Shown one piece after another: positions 58,640-64,000 of a DNA stretch of 64,000 nucleotides. The position numbers and the translations under genes were made by a program. Source of the stretch: Streptomyces collinus (GTDB lineage: Bacteria > Actinomycetota > Actinomycetes > Streptomycetales > Streptomycetaceae). Location: contig NZ_CP133771.1 of the NCBI RefSeq assembly GCF_031348265.1, positions 3,720,001 to 3,784,000 on the forward strand, given 5' to 3'. A model generated the notes under the pieces. It made no database searches. It saw nothing but the letters and a program-made list of their open reading frames with translations, and was not told where the DNA came from. Within the stretch, counting starts at the first letter, position 1. Each line of letters begins with the position of its first letter.

Positions 58640-59767
58640 GTGAGTGCACAGCCACTGCGTGACCGACTGGTCTCGTTCGCGCTTCCCGCCACAGCCTTCT
58701 GCGGCGCCTTCGTACCGGCGGCCCTGCCCGGTGCGACGCCGTACTCCTCGCTCGGGCTGACCCCGGTGCCCGCATCCTTCCAGGCCGCGGTGGTCGGATT
58801 GCTGGCGGCCGTGGGCGTGTGGATGGCTCCGAAACGATGTTGGCCGCTGTTCGCGCTCGCAGCCGTGGACTCGGTGGTGCGGTCACCTGGTCTCGTGCTT
58901 TCGGTGGCGACCTACGTAGCGGCGACCACCTTGAGGCGCCCCCTCCACCTGACGATCTTCTCGACGGTCGCGAGCCTACTGGCGGCGATGCCCCGATCCG
59001 GCGTCGACATCGTCTCCTCGCTCGGCGGAGCGCCCCTGTTCGTCTGGCTTCCGCTGGTGACAGGGATGTGGATCAGCGCGCGCGGGAAGGTGGTGGCCGG
59101 GCTGCGCGAACGTGCCGATCGGCTGGAGCGGGAGCAGGCCGTGCTCGCGATGCGGGCGCGCGTTGAGGAGCGCGCCCGCATCGCGAGGGACATGCACGAT
59201 GTGGTGGCACACCAGGTGTCGCTCATGGTCCTGCGCGCAGGGGCCCTGGAGATCAATGCGCCGGACGAGAAGACCGCAGCGGAGGCGGAGCTCATCCGTA
59301 CTACGGGCAAGGAGGCGCTTATCCAGCTCAGAGCCGTTCTCGGGATCCTTCGTCACGGAGGCGGAGAGCCGGAGTCGTTCCTGCCGCAGCCGACCCTGGC
59401 CGATATCGACGCACTGCTCGATCAGTCGAGATCAATCGGCGTTCCCATAGAAAGGCGTGACGAGGGAACTGCGGGCGAGCTGCATGCCGTGGTGGAGCAC
59501 ACCGCCTACCGGGTCGTCCAGGAGGCCCTCACCAATATCCACAAGCACGCGGGCATGGTCCCCACGCAGGTGGTGTTACGACGCCTCCCCTCTGCGCTGG
59601 AGGTAACGGTCGACAACGTCGCACCACACGACCGCACGTCGGGGATGTCCGGTAGCGGCCTCGGGCTGATCTCTCTGCGCGAACGTGTCGAGTTGCTGGG
59701 CGGCGAGTTCACCGCCAGGCCGAAGGAAGACGGCGGATTCACCGTGTCTGCGAGGCTTCCGGCATGA
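58640..59767 (+). CDS. Sensor histidine kinase, NarL-type (HisKA_3)
   Basis: 375 residues. Four or five N-terminal membrane helices (to about 155) are followed by a coiled linker and the dimerisation helix ERARIARDMHDVVAHQVSLM with the phospho-His. The ATPase domain has VVQEALTNIHKHAG (N box) and SGSGLGLISLRERVELLGG (G box). It overlaps the response regulator by four bases (ATGA). Ligand unknown. Confidence 0.92.
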   Translation: MSAQPLRDRLVSFALPATAFCGAFVPAALPGATPYSSLGLTPVPASFQAAVVGLLAAVGVWMAPKRCWPLFALAAVDSVVRSPGLVLSVATYVAATTLRRPLHLTIFSTVASLLAAMPRSGVDIVSSLGGAPLFVWLPLVTGMWISARGKVVAGLRERADRLEREQAVLAMRARVEERARIARDMHDVVAHQVSLMVLRAGALEINAPDEKTAAEAELIRTTGKEALIQLRAVLGILRHGGGEPESFLPQPTLADIDALLDQSRSIGVPIERRDEGTAGELHAVVEHTAYRVVQEALTNIHKHAGMVPTQVVLRRLPSALEVTVDNVAPHDRTSGMSGSGLGLISLRERVELLGGEFTARPKEDGGFTVSARLPA

Positions 59768-60405
59768 TCCGGGTACTCATTGTCGACGACGAGGCGTTGG
59801 TACGGGCTGGGCTGCGCATGATCCTGGAGGTCCCTGACGACATTGATGTGGTCGCCGAAGCGGCGAACGGCGCGGAGGCCGTCACCGCCGTAGCCCGCTA
59901 CCGCCCCCACGTCGTGCTGATGGACGTGCAGATGCCGGGTATGGACGGCGTGTCCGCGCTCAGGGAGATCCACCGGTCGCCGAGTCCACCGAAGGTGCTC
60001 ATGCTCACCACCTTCGACCGCGATGAGTACGTCTACAGCGCCCTGCGTTCCAGGGCTGTCGGGTTCCTGTTGAAGGACACCGCGCCGCGCGATCTGATCG
60101 CCGCTGTCCGTACGGCGGCTGACGGCAGCGCCGTACTGTCACCCACGGTCACCAAGCGGGTGATCGAGGCTTTCGCCGACCGGCAGCCTCCAGATGCCCG
60201 GGCCGCGCAGGAACGGCTGGCTGCCCTTACCGCTCGCGAACAGGATGTCGTCCGAGCGGTGGCCCGCGGGCTGGCCAATGCTGATATCGCCCGAGAGCTC
60301 GGCATGAGCGAGACCACAGTGAAGGCCCATGTCAGCCGCTCGCTCGCCAAACTCGGGTTGAACAACCGCGTGCAGATCGCACTCCTCGTCCGTGACGCGG
60401 GTTAG
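59764..60405 (+). CDS. LuxR/NarL-type response regulator
   Basis: 213 residues. The receiver has acidic VDDE, the phospho-acceptor Asp in VLMDVQMPGMDG (about residue 55) and the conserved Lys in FLLKDTAP. The C-terminal LuxR HTH contains LTAREQDVVRAVARGLANAD and MSETTVKAHVSRSLAKLGL. Translationally coupled to the kinase. Confidence 0.95.
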   Translation: MIRVLIVDDEALVRAGLRMILEVPDDIDVVAEAANGAEAVTAVARYRPHVVLMDVQMPGMDGVSALREIHRSPSPPKVLMLTTFDRDEYVYSALRSRAVGFLLKDTAPRDLIAAVRTAADGSAVLSPTVTKRVIEAFADRQPPDARAAQERLAALTAREQDVVRAVARGLANADIARELGMSETTVKAHVSRSLAKLGLNNRVQIALLVRDAG

Positions 60406-60425
60406 ACCGGCCCGGCCACCGGGGG

Positions 60426-60629
60426 CTATCGGCTGCGGCCCGTGAAGTGCCGGTACTCCTCGTGCAGCCGGTCCTGGTCCGCGCAGGGGAGGTCCAGCTT
60501 CGCGCCCTCGTCGTCCCTGGCACAGCACGTCCGGCAGGTGGTGCAGTGATCGGCGAAGCGTACCAACGCGGCTTTGTCGGGGATTGCTTGGAGCAAATCG
60601 GCGTCAGGTTGGCACGCGGTATCGCTCAC
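60426..60629 (-). CDS. Small cysteine-motif protein
   Basis: 67 residues: LVRFADHCTTCRTCCARDDEGA, then DLPCADQDRLHEEYRHF. It shares HC-x2-C-x2-C, the DD, a later Cys and the RL..E.R ending with the protein at 37727-37915, so the two are paralogues 22 kb apart. GTG at 60629 follows GGAAGA. Convergent with the response regulator. Metal binding is plausible. Confidence 0.6.
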   Translation of the reverse strand: MSDTACQPDADLLQAIPDKAALVRFADHCTTCRTCCARDDEGAKLDLPCADQDRLHEEYRHFTGRSR

Positions 60630-60796
60630 TCTTCCATCCCCATGGGTACGGTCACGTAATTCCCCGGGCTGCCATCCCGACGTTCCGGCGGGATGTCCGG
60701 GGCCCACGTGCCTGAAGGCGGCCCGGACCGCCGCCCTGGGCGGGGGCCACGTGAATTCACAGGACAGTTGCGAGCCAGCTCCGCGATCATTGGCCG

Positions 60797-61558
60797 ATGA
60801 CCCCGAGACCGGACCTTCTCACTCTGAGCATCGCGTGCCCTCCACCCGACGAGGGCGTCCTGGAGGTCCGCCCGATCGTCAATGGCCGGGATTTTCTGGC
60901 CGAGGTGGTCCCCGGTGGTGTGGGAGGCTCCCGTTACCTGGGAGTAGGCCCCAGGGATCTGCTGGACCACAACGGGCCGTTGCATGCCACGGCGATGCCC
61001 CACGAGGTGCGTCTCGCTTGGTCCGGGTGCGGCGTGGAGGAGTGCTGTGGCGCGCTGTACATGACCGTCACGCGTGACGGGGATCATGTTGTCTGGGCGG
61101 GCTGGCGTGACCTGGCCAATCAGGACTTCGACCTGCCGGAGCTTCGGTTCACCACAGGTCAGTACGAGGCCGAGGTCCTGCGAGCCGGAGAGGACCGCAG
61201 TTGGGAGTGGCCGGCAGGAGCGGTTGCCCGGCTCCTTGAGGCGGGGCTGAGGAGACGCGAGGACTGGCTCGTCAGGTGGGACTGCGCGTTGGAAGGCGTC
61301 TGGGCCTCCCGCAAGGAACCCGATCGCATCCACGTCGTCCTGATGCATCCCCGTAACCGGGCCGACGCAGATCTGCCCTGGCTTCAGTTCGGGATGACGC
61401 TCCCGATCTCCGCGGACGCCCCATCGGTCCAAGCCGAGCTCCTTGAAGCGCGGCTGACCGCAGGCGATCCCCGTGCCACCGCCGAGGTCTGGGGAGGTTC
61501 GCATGATGCCGAGCAACTGGGCTACCCATGGCCACCGGTCGACCCGCTGCTCATGTGA
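60797..61558 (+). CDS. Uncharacterised 253-residue protein
   Basis: LEVRPIVNGRDFLAEVVPGG, then MPHEVRLAWSGCGVEECCGALY and DGDHVVWAGWRD suggest a beta-rich domain with a Cys cluster. The second half (RIHVVLMHPRN, QAELLEARLTAGDPRATAEVWGG) is alpha/beta. Similar Streptomyces proteins of unknown role exist. Coding bias is strong on this strand, so the long opposite frame is a shadow. Confidence 0.7.
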   Translation: MTPRPDLLTLSIACPPPDEGVLEVRPIVNGRDFLAEVVPGGVGGSRYLGVGPRDLLDHNGPLHATAMPHEVRLAWSGCGVEECCGALYMTVTRDGDHVVWAGWRDLANQDFDLPELRFTTGQYEAEVLRAGEDRSWEWPAGAVARLLEAGLRRREDWLVRWDCALEGVWASRKEPDRIHVVLMHPRNRADADLPWLQFGMTLPISADAPSVQAELLEARLTAGDPRATAEVWGGSHDAEQLGYPWPPVDPLLM

Positions 61559-61938
61559 ACGGCAGAGAGAGACGGGGTTGGGCCTCCCCCCTTGCCGTTG
61601 ACACCCACACCTCTGCGGCGCGGCCTGCCTCCTGTCTTCGCGGGAGGGTGTCTCGGACCCCTGCCGATCGATCGCGCTTTTTGGGGACGGAGCACCGACA
61701 GCCGTCGTGACGATCCCTGGCATCCGAACGAACTCCGCAAGCGGGTGTCACAGATCCGATCGCAGGTTCGAATTCTGTCGCGCGGAAACAGAGAAAGACC
61801 TGGCCAAAAGGGCTTTCGTTCATCGGGCGGAGGCCCTGGTAGTCGCAGCGCATGTGCGGCACCACCTGTGCTGAAGAGCCCGCGCAGCCTGCCGTAAATC
61901 CGTCGAGCCCGACCCTGCGGCAGCTCTACCCTTCCCGC
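61559..61938. other. 380 bp containing a decayed att-like sequence
   Basis: No gene is supported. See the repeat at 61733-61785. The right part (GGTAGTCGCAGCGCATGTGCGGCACCACC) belongs to no recognised gene and leads into the small zinc-ribbon-like gene. Confidence 0.45.
61733..61785 (+). repeat. Decayed tRNA-Arg att-like copy 6
   Basis: CTCCGCAAGCGGGTGTCACAG, read in two parts, followed by a 9-base insertion and CAGGTTCGAATTCTG, matches the att core with several changes. Both this copy and att copy 5 are preceded by CGAACTCC. The terminator and CCA are not preserved. Confidence 0.4.
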
Positions 61939-62283
61939 ATGATGCACGGAAAGACCTCGTACGTTTGCCTGCCCTGCCGGGCCTCGTACAAGCAGCCCTA
62001 CCCCGGCCACCACGACAACGACAGGGTCTGTCCACGCTGCGCCGAACCACTGATCCACGTCGGCTCCGCCTTCGCGGCACCCAAGAGGCGGGACACCGCC
62101 GGCTGGCGCACCCTGTCCGTACTGCTGCACGCCGGTGTGCGCTTCCACAAGAGCTGCTGCGGCGGCCCCGGCTACCGCCCACGGACCCTCGGCGAGGTGC
62201 GCGAGCGGATGGCGTACGCCCGGACCACCGGAGAACCATTCGCTCAGGCGCTGGTCCGCCGCGACCTGCCCTGGCAGCCCTGA
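61939..62283 (+). CDS. Small zinc-ribbon-like protein
   Basis: 114 residues: YVCLPCRASYKQPY and RVCPRCAEPLIHVG form a Cys4 ribbon (CxxC...CxxC), followed by HKSCCGGPGYRPRTLGEVRE. Streptomyces relatives are sometimes mislabelled deoxyxylulose-phosphate synthase. ATG 61939, with a second ATG directly after it. Function unknown. Confidence 0.75.
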   Translation: MMHGKTSYVCLPCRASYKQPYPGHHDNDRVCPRCAEPLIHVGSAFAAPKRRDTAGWRTLSVLLHAGVRFHKSCCGGPGYRPRTLGEVRERMAYARTTGEPFAQALVRRDLPWQP

Positions 62284-62799
62284 AAGCAGGGGGCGTTGCG
62301 CAGCGCCGCCGCAGTGGCGTTGACGTCGTCGATCGTCCCTGTGTTGCGGCCCGGACCGGGCCCGGTGCGTTTGCGTACCGGTCTGCGGAACGGCGGGGAC
62401 CGGGACCTCGGGGAAGCCGAGGCCTCCGGCCCTGCACACCTTCATCGGCGGTACTCCGGACACCCCGCAGGCCCTGCGCTCGCGCCACCGGCGCATCACC
62501 GCGGGCTCTCCCGATCCGGCCGTCTCGTGGCTGAACTGGCTCGGCCGGCAGCCGGTGGACGCCGTCGTCGCTCATATCCACCCCGAGCATCGGGAGTCCG
62601 CAGCCGTCCGCCGGGCTCACACCCACCGACGAATGGCACGACGGTGAGCTCCGACGGCACCTGAGCGTCGGGCGATAACTGCGACACCGTTCAGGTGATG
62701 CCAGCTGACCACGCCATGGGCGCTACACCATGTGCGAGCGCTTCGCATGACATATCCCGAAGAACCGCGACACCTGCCGTGCGAGTGCCACAGTGAGCC
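62284..62799. other. 516 bp, no supportable gene
   Basis: One frame reads LHTFIGGTPDTPQALRSRHR, then SWLNWLGRQPVDAVVAHIHP, with coding-like bias at about 62436-62620. It has no start and is bounded by stops, so it may be a gene fragment of unknown family. Confidence 0.4.
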
Positions 62800-63273
62800 G
62801 TGACCTCGACAACGTTCCTGCCGTTCCTCGGCGTTGTGCTCGGTGGCCTCGTGTCGACCCTGGCCCAGTACTCGTTGGGCCGTGCTTCGGAGCGGGCCGA
62901 AGTGCGGCGGAGCTCTCGTGAACGCGCCGAGGCGCGTCGCAATGAACGCGTCGCCCACCTCGTCGACTTCCTGTCCGCGGTGCAGGAAGCCGAGCGCGTC
63001 GCCGTGGACCGCTACCACCACCACCTGGCCGACGAGCAGTGGCAGGCCCGGGCGAAACAGTCCATCGACAGGATGTGGGTGGCGCAGAAGACCATCCACA
63101 TGCTGTGCGCGTCCGAGGTGAACGAGTCGGCACGCCGTCTGGCCTACGACGTCCAGGACGTGATCAGAAAGGGCCCCGACGACCCGGAAGAGCCGCAGGA
63201 CGAGAAGGTCTGGGCCTATATCCGCCCCAGCCGCAGGGCGTTCCTCGACGTCGTGCGCGACCACTTGGAGTAG
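62800..63273 (+). CDS. Small membrane-anchored helical protein
   Basis: 157 residues: one N-terminal helix (FLPFLGVVLGGLVSTLAQYS), then a long charged helical region (RASERAEVRRSSRERAEARR) and HLVDFLSAVQEAERVAVDRY. Actinobacterial proteins of this layout are unassigned. GTG at 62800 has a weak RBS. Confidence 0.65.
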   Translation: MTSTTFLPFLGVVLGGLVSTLAQYSLGRASERAEVRRSSRERAEARRNERVAHLVDFLSAVQEAERVAVDRYHHHLADEQWQARAKQSIDRMWVAQKTIHMLCASEVNESARRLAYDVQDVIRKGPDDPEEPQDEKVWAYIRPSRRAFLDVVRDHLE

Positions 63274-63299
63274 CCGCCGGCGGGAAGGCCCTGGGCGCT

Positions 63300-63701
63300 C
63301 TAGCCGTGCAACCAGCTGTCGTAAGGTGCGGCATCCACGAGGTGGTACAAGCCGAATGCGGCAGCGCCCAGGACAAGCAGGAACAGCCCGGAGCGCAGGA
63401 ACAGCGGCCCCGCAAGGGTCAATGCAGCGCCCTGCGTCGTGACGGTGCCCCAGTCCCGCAGACGCCGGACGTCTCCCGCACTGGCCCACCAGAAACCGGC
63501 ACCGACCACAAGAAAGAACGCACCGAAGAGGCCCACAGCACTGAAGACGGCCAGGAATTCCTCTCGATCGCTGTGACCATCGATACTCAAGGTCACCACC
63601 ATGAGCGGTACCACGCCCAGCAGGCCGAACGTCACCGCTCGCCGCGCGACGTGGACCGGCCGCAGCCGCGGCAGCAGCACGCCGTCTTGATCCACACCCA
63701 T
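63300..63701 (-). CDS. Small integral membrane protein
   Basis: 133 residues with three helices (AVTFGLLGVVPLMVVTLSI, AVGLFGAFFLVVGAGFWWAS, SGLFLLVLGAAAFGLYHLVD). ATG at 63701, 35 bases from the divergent gene at 63737. Not recognised. Confidence 0.6.
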   Translation of the reverse strand: MGVDQDGVLLPRLRPVHVARRAVTFGLLGVVPLMVVTLSIDGHSDREEFLAVFSAVGLFGAFFLVVGAGFWWASAGDVRRLRDWGTVTTQGAALTLAGPLFLRSGLFLLVLGAAAFGLYHLVDAAPYDSWLHG

Positions 63702-63736
63702 GGCCAGCACACTATCTCTGGGCGAAAACTCGCCCC

Positions 63737-64000
63737 ATGAGGGATAGCCACGCACCCCCCGCCACGCGTCTGATCTCCGTGTCCTGGCAGGGCAAGGCCT
63801 CGGCCCACTCGCTGACCACGGGAAAGACCTTGTGGACCCGCCCGGCGGGCGTCGAGATGCCCGACCAGGACACGATGCAGGAGTTCGCCTCGCCCGTGGC
63901 GTCGAAGAGGCAGGGGGTCGTGTACTTCCTCGGCTCGGACGGAGAGCTGTCCGGACTCGACCTGCGTACGGGGAAGCAGGTCTGGCGCGGTCACGCCGAC
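63737..64000 (+). CDS. PQQ-type beta-propeller protein, C-terminus outside window
   Basis: The first 88 residues contain two PQQ-like blade repeats: VSWQGKASAHSLTTGKTLWT and YFLGSDGELSGLDLRTGKQV. The rest lies beyond the window. No signal peptide is visible from this start, so either it is cytoplasmic or the true start is elsewhere. Confidence 0.6.
   Translation, partial: MRDSHAPPATRLISVSWQGKASAHSLTTGKTLWTRPAGVEMPDQDTMQEFASPVASKRQGVVYFLGSDGELSGLDLRTGKQVWRGHAD

Noticed and set aside
60626..61723. Minus-strand frame overlapping the start of the small Cys-motif gene by GTGA
   Set aside because: The overlap is suggestive, but the plus-strand gene at 60797-61558 has natural composition and domains, and the minus product is low complexity.

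Overview
The window is very GC-rich, with third-codon-position GC bias, GTG/TTG starts, 4-bp ATGA/GTGA stop-start overlaps and actinomycete gene families (TetR, tandem IclR, PucR, SpoIIE/STAS phosphatase-antagonist genes, AmaP/Asp23, MsiK-dependent sugar ABC genes). This is a Streptomyces-like chromosome. No rRNA, CRISPR array or riboswitch was seen.

Layout. 1-5.4 kb: ordinary chromosome with a partial MFS exporter behind a TetR gene, a secreted M6 metalloprotease and a tandem-domain IclR regulator. 5410-5485: an intact tRNA-Arg(CCT). Its 3' half, always starting in the anticodon loop, recurs at 10741, 27391, 35110 and 46149, with a decayed version near 61733. The stretch from 5.4 to about 48.6 kb is therefore a tandem pile-up of integrated elements. 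Unit 1 (5.5-10.7 kb) keeps int, xis, an iteron-like region, a truncated helicase-type replication gene and a beta-propeller cargo gene. Unit 2 (10.7-27.4 kb) has only a C-terminal integrase fragment and carries a glycan-use locus: GH30, GH32, GH3, two ABC permeases, a binding protein, LacI and a divergent secreted levanase-type GH32. Unit 3 (27.4-35.1 kb) begins inside a decapitated SpoIIE phosphatase and carries stress genes (STAS, AmaP/Asp23 operon, fatty acid desaturase). Unit 4 (35.1-46.2 kb) has no integrase but retains paired arm-type repeats at both ends. It carries a graspetide-type RiPP operon (tgmABC, with tgmB frameshifted) and probable conflict genes: a UvrD-type helicase fragment, a membrane protein/Nudix pair and an Mrr-like nuclease. 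A second family of attachment-like repeats (arms plus a tRNA-Gly(CCC) anticodon-like core) brackets the Mrr region. Unit 5 (46.2-48.6 kb) holds a broken IS701-family transposase, a MazF-like toxin, a GYD protein and an orphan arm pair.

48.7-64 kb looks like ordinary chromosome: a heterodimeric ABC exporter with a divergent AraC regulator, an amino-acid permease with PucR, a truncated LysE gene, a two-component system and several small uncharacterised genes, ending in a partial PQQ-type propeller gene.

The most unusual features are the repeated tRNA-Arg attachment array with conserved arm sites, the integrase-less cargo unit, the second attachment-like repeat family, and a levanase in which one binding domain is nested inside another, itself nested in the GH32 chain.
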